Assembly: GCF_000718135.1 (NCBI RefSeq)
Contig: NZ_JOEM01000032.1
Span: forward strand, 31,877 to 95,876
DNA length: 64,000 bases
Source: Streptomyces cyaneofuscatus
GTDB lineage: Bacteria; Actinomycetota; Actinomycetes; Streptomycetales; Streptomycetaceae
Direction of reading: 5' to 3'
Part shown: in pieces, positions 28,111 to 36,769 of the stretch
Numbering within the stretch: the stretch's first letter is position 1
Layout: each line of letters starts with the position of its first letter
Notes under the pieces: generated by a model
Seen by the model: only the letters and a program-made list of their open reading frames with translations
What the model was told of the DNA's origin: nothing
Database searches by the model: none
Made by a program: the position numbers and the translations under genes

Positions 28111-29540
28111 GGGCGGGAGTCCTTCCCTGGGGGCGCTCCGCCGGAGGAGGACGGGCGGGCGGAATGTATGGAGGGGCGGGGGGGGCGGGGGGGGCCGGAG
28201 TCGCCCGCCCCGCCCGGGGCCGGGGCGGGGGGGCCCCCGGGGGTCCCGGCGAGCCCGGGGCCGCCCGGCTTCGTACCGCGCTGCTCCATGTTGTTGATCT
28301 GCGTGGAGATCGAGTCCTTGATCACGCCGTCCTTCGGGCCGAGCACCGCCTCGGGGATGGACTTCGCCCCGTCCGCGTAGATCTGGCCGATGGGGGCGTC
28401 GTTGAAGTACGGCAGGGTGGCGCTCTTCACGTCGGGCAGCTCGTACGCGCCCTGGTTGGACGGGAAGACCCCGATCGCCTTGAAGACGGCGGCCTGCTGC
28501 GCGGGGGCGGTCAGCCACTTCACCAGCTTGGCGGCCTCGTCCACGTTCTTCCCGGACTTCGGTACGGCGAGGAAGGAGCCGCCCCAGTTGGCCGAGACTC
28601 CGCCGGGGGCGCTGGTGATGTCCCACTTGCCCTTGTTGGCGTCACCGGCGTACGTGGAGATCTGGCCGGCCATCCAGGCGGGGCAGACGACGGTGGCGAC
28701 GGTGCTCTTGCGCAGGGCCGCCTGCCACTGGTCCTCGAACTGGGCGAGGCCCTGCGTCAGCTTCTTGGACGCGGCCTCGGCGGCGAGGTCCCAGCCCTTC
28801 TGGACGCCGGCGCTCTCCTTGTAGACCGGCTTGCCGCTCGCGTCGTAGTACTGCTCGGGGCTGGAGCTGACGACCGCGTTGAACATGGCGCTCGCGGAGT
28901 CCATGAAGTACGTGCCCTTGGGCGCCTTCTTCTTGTACTCCTCGCCGAGCGCCAGGTAGTCCTCCCAGCCGCCGGCGGTCCGCTTGGCGACCTCGGCGCG
29001 GTCGGTGGGCAGTCCGGCCTTCTCGAACAGCTCGCGGTTGTAGCAGAGGGACATGGGGCCGATGTCGGTGCCCGCGCCGATCACCGCGCCGCCGGGGGCG
29101 GTGGCCTGCTTGGCCTTCCAGGAGACCCACTCGTTGACGTCGATCACCTTGGAGAGGTCGGCGAAGGAGTCCGCCTTGGTATCGACGATCTCCTTGATCC
29201 GGCCGACCTCGATGCCCTGGACGTCGGCGAGGCCGCTGCCCGAGTTCAGCTGCTGGAGCAGCTTGGGGTAGTAGTTCTTCTCCTCGGCGGTGGTGTCCTC
29301 CTTGACCGTGATCTTCGGGTTCAGCTCGTGGTACTTCTCGAAGAGCCCGGCCTCCTTGTACCCGAACTGGCCGAAGTCGGCGACGGTCAGCGTGATGTTG
29401 CCGTCGGCGTCGGCTCCCTTGCTGCCCGAGTCGGACGAGCCGCCGCAGCCGGTGAGCAGCAGGGCGGTGACCGTCAGGCCCGTGGTGGCCACGATCGCGG
29501 TTCTCCGGCGTCGACCGGCAACGCTGCGGGTGATGCGCAT
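27954..29540 (-). CDS. cebE: CebE, cello-oligosaccharide-binding lipoprotein (3' end abnormal)
   Basis: This is an extracellular solute-binding protein, family 1, with a lipobox LLLTGCGG, the lipidated Cys near residue 32 and a mature domain ending about MEQRGTKP. It binds cellobiose/cellotriose for CebFG-MsiK. The ATG at 29540 has AAGGAG 9 nt upstream, and a CebR box is at 29659. Odd: after GTKP the frame has no stop. It runs through an almost pure G/C tract (28165-28262) as Gly/Pro/Ala repeats and on into cebF out of frame until 27954. The natural end is probably near 28240-28260, so the last ~100 residues are likely not real. A homopolymer indel in the tract would explain it. Confidence 0.82.
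   Translation of the reverse strand: MRITRSVAGRRRRTAIVATTGLTVTALLLTGCGGSSDSGSKGADADGNITLTVADFGQFGYKEAGLFEKYHELNPKITVKEDTTAEEKNYYPKLLQQLNSGSGLADVQGIEVGRIKEIVDTKADSFADLSKVIDVNEWVSWKAKQATAPGGAVIGAGTDIGPMSLCYNRELFEKAGLPTDRAEVAKRTAGGWEDYLALGEEYKKKAPKGTYFMDSASAMFNAVVSSSPEQYYDASGKPVYKESAGVQKGWDLAAEAASKKLTQGLAQFEDQWQAALRKSTVATVVCPAWMAGQISTYAGDANKGKWDITSAPGGVSANWGGSFLAVPKSGKNVDEAAKLVKWLTAPAQQAAVFKAIGVFPSNQGAYELPDVKSATLPYFNDAPIGQIYADGAKSIPEAVLGPKDGVIKDSISTQINNMEQRGTKPGGPGLAGTPGGPPAPAPGGAGDSGPPRPPRPSIHSARPSSSGGAPPGKDSRPWQPRPPPGTHTPPRPANRRRNRPPSGGSCGAAGCGGSTTRRPRTRTSRRSS
28165..28262. repeat. Homopolymer-rich G/C tract between cebE and cebF
   Basis: Nearly 100 bp is almost only G and C, with runs of 5-8 G or C and self-complementary parts (GGGGCGGGG against CCCCGCCCC). 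On the minus strand it could fold as a strong attenuator that lowers cebFG relative to cebE. It is also an error-prone sequence. Confidence 0.6.
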
Positions 29541-29926
29541 TCCACTGCTCCTTGGTGCGGCGAGTGTTGCGGGAAGTCCTGCGGAAGGACGGGGATGCCT
29601 TACGGAAGGCCGCGAAGCCCATCCGAAAGGAAGCGCGCGGGATCCCCTCCCCTGGTTGTGGGAGCGCTCCCATGCGCCGATGCCGGAAGGTTCCTGCCTC
29701 AAGGGGGTGGGTGTCAAGAGTTGAAGACGATTCCGTTGCCGAAGGATGTCCACCGCGTCACGCGGGGGCGTCGGGCCCGGCCACCCGTCGAGAGGTGAAC
29801 GAGGGGTGACCGGAGGGGCGGCCGGAGCCGGACGACGTGCCGGGCGGCCCCACCCCTGTTAATTTCTCCCTTATGTCCCCTTTGATCATGCTGGTCCCCG
29901 ACGTCAGACCGGGTGAGTGACGCGGG
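29541..29926. other. Divergent intergenic region cebE / aspT
   Basis: This 386-bp region contains the cebE leader and its CebR box at 29659-29672, and on the other side the promoter region of the aspartate module. No open frame within it carries a recognisable motif. Confidence 0.6.
29659..29672. promoter_or_regulatory. CebR box upstream of cebE
   Basis: TGGGAGCGCTCCCA, identical to the other two boxes, lies 119 bp upstream of the cebE ATG. It is the operator for the cebEFG operon. Confidence 0.93.
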
Positions 29927-31603
29927 ATGGGCGTACTGCGCGACCATCCCGAACTGGCTCTCTTCTTCTGTCTCGCCGCCGGCTACCTGGTCGGCAAGCT
30001 CCGCGTCGGCCCGATCACGCTCGGCGGCATCTGCGGCACGCTGATCGTGTCGCTGCTGATCGGCACCCGGCACGTCAGTGTCGACGACGACGTGAAGACC
30101 GTCTTCTTCGCGCTGTTCATCTTCTCGCTCGGCTATATGGCCGGGCCGCAGTTCTTCGCCAACCTCAACCGCTCCAGCCTGCGGTTCTTCGCGCTCTGCT
30201 TCATCGAGCTGGTCTGTGTCCTCGGTATCGCCTACGGGCTCGCCAAGGCCTTCGACCTGGACGTCGGCACGGCGGCCGGAATCCTGGCGGGCGCGGCCAC
30301 CGAGTCCGCCGTCGTGGGGACGGCCACCGAGGCGATCGGCAAGCTCAGCGATCTGACCTCCGAGCAGATCACCCAGTACCAGGGGCACGTGGCGACCGCC
30401 TACACGGTCTGCTACCTGTTCGGGCTGATCACCATCGTCCTCTTCACCAGCCAGATCATGCCGATGCTGCTCCGCATCAACCTGGCCGACGCCTCCCGCG
30501 AGCTGTGGGAGAAGATGCGCGGCGGCCAGGCCGGTCTGGAGGCCGACGAGCGCGAGGCGCTGCCCGGCATGGTCGGCCGCACCTACCTGGTGACGCTCGC
30601 CGACGGACGTACCGTCGGCGACCTGGAGTCCGGGCTCGGCGGCCACATCACCGTCGAGGGGATCAAGCGCGGCAGCAAGCTGCTGACGCCCTCCCCCGGC
30701 CTGGAGCTGACCCTCAGCGACCTGGTCCAGGTCGTCGGCCGGCGCTCGGCGATCATCGAGGCGGGCCGGGAGATCGGCCCGGAGACCCCGGCCGTGCCGG
30801 GGCTCGACACCCCGCTGGCCACCAGCCAGGTCGCCGTCACCGAGAAGGCGACCGCCGGTTCGACCATCGACCGGCTGGAGAAGAACCACCCGGAGTTCCG
30901 CGAGGACGGCGTCTACATCACCGATGTCCTCCGCAACGACCAGCACCTCCCCGCCAGCGGGGAGACCGTTCTCCAGCGCGGTGACGTCCTCACCCTGGTC
31001 GGCGCGCGTGGCGGGCTGAGCAAGCTGGTCGCCAAGATCGGCGCGGTGGTCAAGAACGACTCCACCGACTTCGTCTACATCGGCTTCGGCATCGTCGCCG
31101 GCTCCCTGCTCGGCCAGATCGTGGTCAAGCTCGGGGACGTCCCGATGTCCCTCGGCACGGGCGGCGGCTGCCTGATCTCCGGCCTCATCTTCGGCTGGTT
31201 CCGCTCCCGCAAGCAGACCTTCGGCGCCTTCCCGCCGCAGGCCGCGACCACGCTCAAGGACATGGGCCTGGCCGTCTTCATCGCCTGTACGGGACTGGCG
31301 GCGGGCCCGCAGGCCTGGCCGCTGCTCAAGGAGTACGGGGCGCTGCTGCCGTTCGCCGGGATCGCCATGGTGCTGGTGCCCGCGACGATCTCTCTCGTCG
31401 TCGGGCGCAAGCTGCTGAAGATCGAGAAGCCGCTGCTGATCGGTGCCATCGCCGGACAGCAGTGCTCGACCCCGGCGATCACCTCCATCACCCAGGTGGC
31501 CCAGAGCTCCGTACCGCTGCTCGGCTACACGATCACGTACACGCTCTCCAACTTCCTGCTGCCGCTGACCGGGCCGATCCTCGTCGGCGTACTGGGGGCC
31601 TGA
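29927..31603 (+). CDS. AspT-family aspartate:alanine antiporter (paralogue 1)
   Basis: The 558-residue membrane protein has two AspT/YidE transporter halves (residues about 5-185 and 375-558) separated by a cytosolic part with two TrkA_C/RCK_C-like modules (LVQVVGRRSAI, DVLTLVGARGG). Family segments include FFALFIFSLGYMAGPQFF and ATESAVVGTATEAIG in half one and GQQCSTPAITSITQ in half two. AspT exchanges L-aspartate for L-alanine electrogenically. The next gene, 13 bp downstream, is a paralogue, followed by aspartate decarboxylase, supporting the substrate. The ribosome site is weak. Confidence 0.88.
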   Translation: MGVLRDHPELALFFCLAAGYLVGKLRVGPITLGGICGTLIVSLLIGTRHVSVDDDVKTVFFALFIFSLGYMAGPQFFANLNRSSLRFFALCFIELVCVLGIAYGLAKAFDLDVGTAAGILAGAATESAVVGTATEAIGKLSDLTSEQITQYQGHVATAYTVCYLFGLITIVLFTSQIMPMLLRINLADASRELWEKMRGGQAGLEADEREALPGMVGRTYLVTLADGRTVGDLESGLGGHITVEGIKRGSKLLTPSPGLELTLSDLVQVVGRRSAIIEAGREIGPETPAVPGLDTPLATSQVAVTEKATAGSTIDRLEKNHPEFREDGVYITDVLRNDQHLPASGETVLQRGDVLTLVGARGGLSKLVAKIGAVVKNDSTDFVYIGFGIVAGSLLGQIVVKLGDVPMSLGTGGGCLISGLIFGWFRSRKQTFGAFPPQAATTLKDMGLAVFIACTGLAAGPQAWPLLKEYGALLPFAGIAMVLVPATISLVVGRKLLKIEKPLLIGAIAGQQCSTPAITSITQVAQSSVPLLGYTITYTLSNFLLPLTGPILVGVLGA

Positions 31604-31616
31604 GAGGGGTGGAGAC

Positions 31617-33320
31617 ATGATCGACTTCCTGAACCGGAACATCTTCCAGCCCCACCCCGAACTGCTCGTCTTCCTCGTCATCGCGCTCGGCTTCCTGCTG
31701 GGCAAGGTCCGCTACCGGGCGATCGCGCTGGGGGCGGTGACGGGCTGTCTGGTGGCGGGGCTGGTGCTGGGGGCCCAGTTCAAGGTCGACATCGACGACA
31801 CGGTGAAGAACCTGTTCTTCATCATGTTCCTGTTCGCCCTCGGCTACCGGGTCGGCCCCCAGTTCTTCCGGGGGCTCAGGAAGGACGGCCTGCCGCAGGT
31901 CGTCAACGCCGTCGTGGTCTGTGTGACCGGGCTGCTGGTCTCCTGGCTCTTCGCGAGCCTGCTCGGTTACGGTCCCGGGCTCGGCGCCGGCCTGATGAGC
32001 GGGGCCCTCACCCAGTCGGCCGCGATCGGGGTCGCCCAGGACGCCATCGGTACGCTGCCGGGTCTGTCGGCCGACGAGGTGAAGACCCAGGAGAACCTGG
32101 TGGCCGTCGGGTACGCGGTGACGTACCCGCTGGGCACCATCCTCTGCGCGATGCTCCTCGCCAACGTGCTGCCCAAGCTGTACCGCAGGGACCTGGCGAA
32201 GGAGAGCGCCGACCTCGCCGCCGAGCTGGACGCGCCGGACGAGAGCCCGGACGAGGGGGCGGGCTACTACGAGGTGGTGCTGCGCGCGTACCGCGTGGAC
32301 CGCCCCGACCTGGTGAGCCGCTCGGTGGCCGACTTCGAGGAGCAGCAGAAGGCGCTGGGCCGCCGGATCTACCTCACCGCTGTCCGCCGGGACGGGACGG
32401 TCCTGGAGCACGACCAGTCCCGTACGCTCCGGCTCGGCGACACCGTCGCGGTCAGCGCGATCCGGGGCGACCTGGTCGACTTCGACCCCGTCACACACAT
32501 CGGCGCCGAGGCCGACGACGTCGAACTGCTCGGCTACCGCACCGAGACCCTGCACGTCGTCGCCTCGGAGAAGGCCCACCTCGGGCGGACGGTCGCGGAG
32601 GTGCGCCGGGAGCCGTTCATGGTCGGCGTCTACATCGACAAGCTGTACCGGGCGGGCGCCGCGTTCCCCTACCGGCTCTCCACCCCGCTGGAGCGCGGCG
32701 ACACGTTGATCCTCACCGGACCGGAACGCCTGGTCGGCCCGGCGGGCAAGGCGCTCGGCAAGCCGGTGCCGACGAGCTTCGCCACCGACATGGTCTGGGT
32801 GGGGCTCGGCATCTTCCTCGGCGGCTGCATCGGCATCCCGGCGCTGACGGCGGGCGGGGTGCCGATCTCGCTCTCCACCTCGGGCGGCGGGCTGATCATG
32901 GGCCTGGTCTTCGGGTGGATCCGCGGGAAGTACCCGACGTACGGGAACGTGCCGCCGGGCGCCCAGTGGTTCATGGACACCCTCGGCCTCTGCCTCTTCG
33001 TCGCCGTCGTCGGCATCAACGCGGGCCCGAGCTTCACCAGCGGCCTCTCCACGGCCGGCTGGGGCCTGCTGGTCTTCGGGGCGGTCGCCACCGTGGTCCC
33101 GCTGATCGTGGGGTTCCTGGTCGGGCACTACGTCCAGAAGATCCGGTTCCCGGTCCTGATGGGCGTCCTGGCGGGCGGCCAGACCACCACGGCGGCGATC
33201 GGCGCCGTCAACGAGACCTCCAAGTCGCAGATCCCCACCCTCGGTTACACGATTCCGTACGCCGTCGGCAACGTCCTGCTGACGGTGTGGGGCGCCGTGA
33301 TCGTCATCCTCAACCACTGA
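31617..33320 (+). CDS. aspT: AspT-family aspartate:alanine antiporter (paralogue 2)
   Basis: This 567-residue protein has the same bipartite AspT architecture as its neighbour. FFIMFLFALGYRVGPQFF and SGALTQSAAIGVAQDAIG are in the first half, a central TrkA_C-like region follows, and the second half ends with LAGGQTTTAAIGAVNETSK. GAGGGGTGG lies before the ATG. It directly precedes the aspartate 4-decarboxylase gene (24-bp gap), the classical aspT-asd pairing. Having two non-identical tandem copies suggests either a hetero-oligomer or different substrates. Confidence 0.9.
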   Translation: MIDFLNRNIFQPHPELLVFLVIALGFLLGKVRYRAIALGAVTGCLVAGLVLGAQFKVDIDDTVKNLFFIMFLFALGYRVGPQFFRGLRKDGLPQVVNAVVVCVTGLLVSWLFASLLGYGPGLGAGLMSGALTQSAAIGVAQDAIGTLPGLSADEVKTQENLVAVGYAVTYPLGTILCAMLLANVLPKLYRRDLAKESADLAAELDAPDESPDEGAGYYEVVLRAYRVDRPDLVSRSVADFEEQQKALGRRIYLTAVRRDGTVLEHDQSRTLRLGDTVAVSAIRGDLVDFDPVTHIGAEADDVELLGYRTETLHVVASEKAHLGRTVAEVRREPFMVGVYIDKLYRAGAAFPYRLSTPLERGDTLILTGPERLVGPAGKALGKPVPTSFATDMVWVGLGIFLGGCIGIPALTAGGVPISLSTSGGGLIMGLVFGWIRGKYPTYGNVPPGAQWFMDTLGLCLFVAVVGINAGPSFTSGLSTAGWGLLVFGAVATVVPLIVGFLVGHYVQKIRFPVLMGVLAGGQTTTAAIGAVNETSKSQIPTLGYTIPYAVGNVLLTVWGAVIVILNH

Positions 33321-33344
33321 CCCTGCACGGGAGCGGACACCACC

Positions 33345-35015
33345 ATGCCCAAGACCAAGCTCAGCCGGGAAGAGATCCGGTCCTTCGCCCAGCTCTCGCC
33401 CTTCGAGCTGAAGGACAAGTTCATCCGGATCGCGACGGAGGCGCAGAGCGACAAGCCGGGCCAGAAGGGGAAGACGACCCGGGCGATGCTCAACGCGGGC
33501 CGCGGCAACCCCAATTGGACCGCGACCGGCCCGCGCGAGGCGTACCACGCGCTCGGCTACTTCGCGATCTCCGAGTCCCGCCGGGTCTGGACGGCGGACA
33601 ATCTCGGCGGGATGCCGGAGGAGGCGGGGTGCGCGGAGCGGTTCGAGCACTTCGTCCGTACGCATCCGGAGCTGCCCGGCATCGAGCTGCTGAAGGCGAG
33701 CGTGGATCTGGCGGTGAAGCGGTTCGGCTTCGACCGGGACGCGTTCGTGCACGAGCTGGCGGACTCCTCGATCGGGGACAACTACCCGGTGCCGGACCGG
33801 ATCCTGCGCCACACCGAGCAGATCGTGCGGGGCTACCTGGCGGACGAGATGTTCGACCACCGGCCGCCGGAGGGGCAGACGTTGAGCCTGTTCGCGACCG
33901 AGGGCGGCACGGCGGCGATGTGCTACATCTTCGACTCGCTGATGAAGAACGGGATCCTGGCGAAGGGCGACCGGATCGCCCTGATGGTCCCGGTGTTCAC
34001 CCCGTATCTGGAGATCCCCGAGCTCGACACGTACGGCTTCGATGTCGTCCGTGTGGAGGCGAACCTGTTCACCGAGACCGGGGTGCGGCAGTGGCGCTAC
34101 CCGGAGGAGGAGATCGCCAAGCTGGCGGACCCGTCGGTGAAGATGGTCTGCTGCGTCAACCCGAGCAATCCGCCCTCGCTGGCGCTCTCCACCCGGGTCA
34201 CCGAGCAGATCGTCTCCATCGTCGGCGAGCGGAACCCGAACCTGATCATCGTGACCGACGATGTGTACGGGACGTTCGTCGAGGGCTTCCGCTCGCTCGC
34301 CGCCGACCTGCCCCGCAACACGCTGCTCGTGTACTCCTACTCCAAGCACTACGGGGCGACCGGCTGGCGGCTCGGGGTGATCGCGCTGCACGACGACAAC
34401 GTGATCGACGCGATGCTGAAGGAACAGGACGCGGAGCAGAAGGACCGACTCAACAGGCGTTACGGAACACTGTCGTTGGAGCCGGAGAAGATGCGGTTCA
34501 TCGACCGGATGGTGGCGGACTCCCGGCAGGTGGCGCTGAACCACACGGCGGGGCTCTCGCTGCCGCAGCAGGTGATGATGGCGCTGTTCTCGCTCTTCGA
34601 CATGCTGGACGAGGGCCAGGCGTACAAGCACCGCATCCGGGCCATCGTGCAGCAGCGGCTCGAACTCCTGCTGGAGGGCGTGCACATGAAGGTGTCCGAG
34701 GACCCGAAGCGGGCGGCGTACTACATCGAGCTGGACCTGCTGGCGGAGGCGGAACGCGTCCACGGCAAGCCGTTCGCCGCGTTCCTGGAGGCGAACTACG
34801 AGCCGGTGGACCCGCTGTTCCGGCTGGCCGAGCAGACGTCGGTGGTCCTGCTGAACGGCGGCGGCTTCGACGGGCCGGAGTGGTCGGTACGGGTGTCGCT
34901 GGCCAACCTGGACGATCTGGACTACCTGAAGATCGGCCACCATCTGCGGGTGATCTTCGACGAGTACGCGGAGGAGTGGCGGGCGGGTGGCGCCTCCAGC
35001 CCGTCCGGCGTTTGA
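33345..35015 (+). CDS. Aspartate 4-decarboxylase (bifunctional aspartate aminotransferase)
   Basis: This 556-residue fold-type I PLP enzyme of the AspD/Asd family converts L-aspartate to L-alanine and CO2. The PLP lysine is in SYSKHYGATGWRLG, the PLP-ring Asp in TDDVYGTF, and Asn in CCVNPSNPPS. With AspT it forms a decarboxylation/antiport cycle that consumes a cytosolic proton and generates proton motive force. The last residues (SSPSGV and stop) come from a dispersed 22-bp repeat rather than the family, so the natural C-terminus has probably been overwritten. Confidence 0.92.
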   Translation: MPKTKLSREEIRSFAQLSPFELKDKFIRIATEAQSDKPGQKGKTTRAMLNAGRGNPNWTATGPREAYHALGYFAISESRRVWTADNLGGMPEEAGCAERFEHFVRTHPELPGIELLKASVDLAVKRFGFDRDAFVHELADSSIGDNYPVPDRILRHTEQIVRGYLADEMFDHRPPEGQTLSLFATEGGTAAMCYIFDSLMKNGILAKGDRIALMVPVFTPYLEIPELDTYGFDVVRVEANLFTETGVRQWRYPEEEIAKLADPSVKMVCCVNPSNPPSLALSTRVTEQIVSIVGERNPNLIIVTDDVYGTFVEGFRSLAADLPRNTLLVYSYSKHYGATGWRLGVIALHDDNVIDAMLKEQDAEQKDRLNRRYGTLSLEPEKMRFIDRMVADSRQVALNHTAGLSLPQQVMMALFSLFDMLDEGQAYKHRIRAIVQQRLELLLEGVHMKVSEDPKRAAYYIELDLLAEAERVHGKPFAAFLEANYEPVDPLFRLAEQTSVVLLNGGGFDGPEWSVRVSLANLDDLDYLKIGHHLRVIFDEYAEEWRAGGASSPSGV

Positions 35016-35019
35016 GGAC
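34998..35019 (+). repeat. Dispersed 22-bp repeat, copy 1 (forward)
   Basis: A 22-bp sequence (AGCCCGTCCGGCG then TTTGAGGAC) spans the last codons and TGA of the aspartate decarboxylase gene. Identical or near-identical copies occur at 42789, 42899 and 42973. Confidence 0.9.
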
Positions 35020-35042
35020 ATCTTTTCGGGCGCGGAAAAGGG

Positions 35043-35084
35043 GCGCGCCCCGGCCAGTGGTGGGGTGACCGGGCCGGGGCGCGC
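35043..35084. terminator. Terminator between aspartate decarboxylase and GH18 gene
   Basis: GCGCGCCCCGGCC (35043-35055) pairs with GGCCGGGGCGCGC (35072-35084) around a 16-nt loop. The flanking genes are convergent, so it probably works both ways. Confidence 0.8.
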
Positions 35085-35113
35085 GCGTGGGGGGCCATAG
35101 TGGCTGGTGGGAG

Positions 35114-36604
35114 CTAGCGGTAGGCGGCGAACGCCTTCGTGAAGGCCAGCGGCTCCTGGTCGATCGAACTGCACGTGGCGTCGGCGGCCGGCTTGGGCCC
35201 GCCCGGGCACGCCTTGTCCCGGGTGCCGGACCACATGGCCAGGCGGCCGATGCCCTTCTCCTGGGCGAACTTCACGACCTGCGTGGCGTCCTCGACCGTG
35301 AAGATCTCGGTGACGACGTCGTTCACGCCGATCATCGGGGTGATGGCGACGGCCTTCCACGCGGCGGCCTCGGAGAGCCCGAGGACACCCTTGATCTGAG
35401 CCTGGGTCGCGGTCGCCGCCTGGATGGCGTACGTGCCCATGTCGTCGCTGTAGGCGGGCCCGTAGTCCATCGCCATGATGTTGACCGCGTCGACCCGGAC
35501 GCCGTTCTTCTTCGCATCGGCGAGCAGGTCGACGCCGGGCTGGGTCAGCCCCTCGGGCATGACGGGGAGGGTGAAGGCGACGTCCAGGTCCGGGTACTTC
35601 TTCTGGAGCTGGGCGATCGCCTGGGCGCGGCGGGTGTTGGCGGCCGCGTCGGGCAGGGCGGCGCCCTCGATGTCGAAGTCGACCTTGGTGAGCTGGTAGG
35701 CGTCGACGACCTTGCCGTACGCGGCGGCGAGATCGGCGGAGGAGGAGCAGTTCAGGGCCAGTTCGGCCCCGGCCGCGCCACCGAAGGAGACCCGGACGTC
35801 ACCGCCCTTGGCCCGGAGCGCGCTGATCTGCTTGGCCACTTGGTCGTCACCGAGGCCGGTGACGCCGCCCCAGAGGGGGGCGCAGCTGCCGCCGGAGGTG
35901 ATGAAGGCGAGGTGGAACTCGTTCACCCCGGTCTTGGTCGCGGTGTCGAGGAGGTCGTAGGCCGGGTAGAGCGAGGTGTCGATGTAGGGGGCGAACCGGG
36001 AGCCGGTTTCCCCGCCGCCACCGGGGCGACCGGTGGCGGTGGGGGCCGGCGTGGGGGTCGATGCGCTCGCGCTGGGGGACGCGGACGCGGTGGGAGTGGC
36101 GGAGGAGGTGGGGGTGGGGCCGGTCGTGGGGGTGTCCGTGGGGCGGCCGCTGGGGGTGGGGGCCGGGCCGCCGGTGGAGCAGGTGGCGTTGTTGATGAGG
36201 CAGGAGGCCGGGTCGCCCGCCGTGCCGGTGGCCGAGGTGACGAAGCCGACCGTCACGGACTTGCCGGGGGCCAGCTCCTTGTCCCAGCTCGCGGGCTTCA
36301 CGGTGACGCGGTTGCCCTGCACCGTGTGCTCGCCGTTCCAGAGCGACCCGATCTTCGTGCCGGCCGGGAGCTCGAACTGAAGCGTCCAGTCGGTGAGGGT
36401 CTTGTCCGTCTCGTTGGTGACGACGTACTGCCCCGTGTAGCCGCTGGTCCAGTCGCTCGTGCGGGTGTACGCCGCCCCGACCGCCGCCGCCTGCGCCGTA
36501 CCGGTCAGGGCGAAGACCGTCCCGCCGATGACCGCGGCGGCGACGATCGCGCCGACCGCCTTGGTGCGGGTGGTCGCCGTGCGGCGGTGTGTACGGGAAC
36601 CCAT
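35114..36604 (-). CDS. Secreted CBM2-GH18 chitinase-like protein
   Basis: This 496-residue protein has a signal peptide (AIVAAAVIGGTVFALTG, cleavage near AQAA), an N-terminal CBM2 polysaccharide-binding domain (residues about 44-142, with a Cys pair 135/142), a Pro/Thr/Ser linker (145-200) and a GH18 barrel from 203. The catalytic DxDxE is D309-F-D311-I-E313 in VDFDIEG, intact. It should hydrolyse chitin or a related GlcNAc polymer outside the cell. The ATG is at 36604 (a TTG is one codon earlier). A triple direct repeat suited to an OmpR-type regulator lies upstream, next to the two-component genes. Confidence 0.9.
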   Translation of the reverse strand: MGSRTHRRTATTRTKAVGAIVAAAVIGGTVFALTGTAQAAAVGAAYTRTSDWTSGYTGQYVVTNETDKTLTDWTLQFELPAGTKIGSLWNGEHTVQGNRVTVKPASWDKELAPGKSVTVGFVTSATGTAGDPASCLINNATCSTGGPAPTPSGRPTDTPTTGPTPTSSATPTASASPSASASTPTPAPTATGRPGGGGETGSRFAPYIDTSLYPAYDLLDTATKTGVNEFHLAFITSGGSCAPLWGGVTGLGDDQVAKQISALRAKGGDVRVSFGGAAGAELALNCSSSADLAAAYGKVVDAYQLTKVDFDIEGAALPDAAANTRRAQAIAQLQKKYPDLDVAFTLPVMPEGLTQPGVDLLADAKKNGVRVDAVNIMAMDYGPAYSDDMGTYAIQAATATQAQIKGVLGLSEAAAWKAVAITPMIGVNDVVTEIFTVEDATQVVKFAQEKGIGRLAMWSGTRDKACPGGPKPAADATCSSIDQEPLAFTKAFAAYR

Positions 36605-36740
36605 CAACGTGCCCTGCCTGCCTCTGTGTTCGTGCTGTGTGCGTGCTCTGCGTCCTGCGGATCCCTTTCGGGGTTCGCGAGGAGCACGCTAGCGGCAGCG
36701 GAACGGGCAAAGCGGGCTTTACGGACCGGAGTTGATGTTC

Positions 36741-36769
36741 TTAGGGTGCGCTTAAGGTGCGGCTAAGAG
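36741..36769. promoter_or_regulatory. Triple 11-bp direct repeat, probable OmpR-type regulator site
   Basis: TTAGGGT, TTAAGGT and CTAAGAG occur at 36741, 36752 and 36763, each separated by GCGC/GCGG, a strict 11-bp period. This is the heptamer-plus-4 pattern bound by OmpR/PhoB response regulators. It overlaps the histidine kinase stop and lies 137-165 bp upstream of the GH18 gene. Confidence 0.6.

Noticed and set aside
31533..35360. Very long (1275-codon) minus-strand open frame antisense to the aspartate module
   Set aside because: It is the antisense shadow of the high-GC aspT/aspT/decarboxylase genes: low-complexity Arg/His/Val/Asp composition, no motif, no ribosome site, while the plus strand has clear family motifs.
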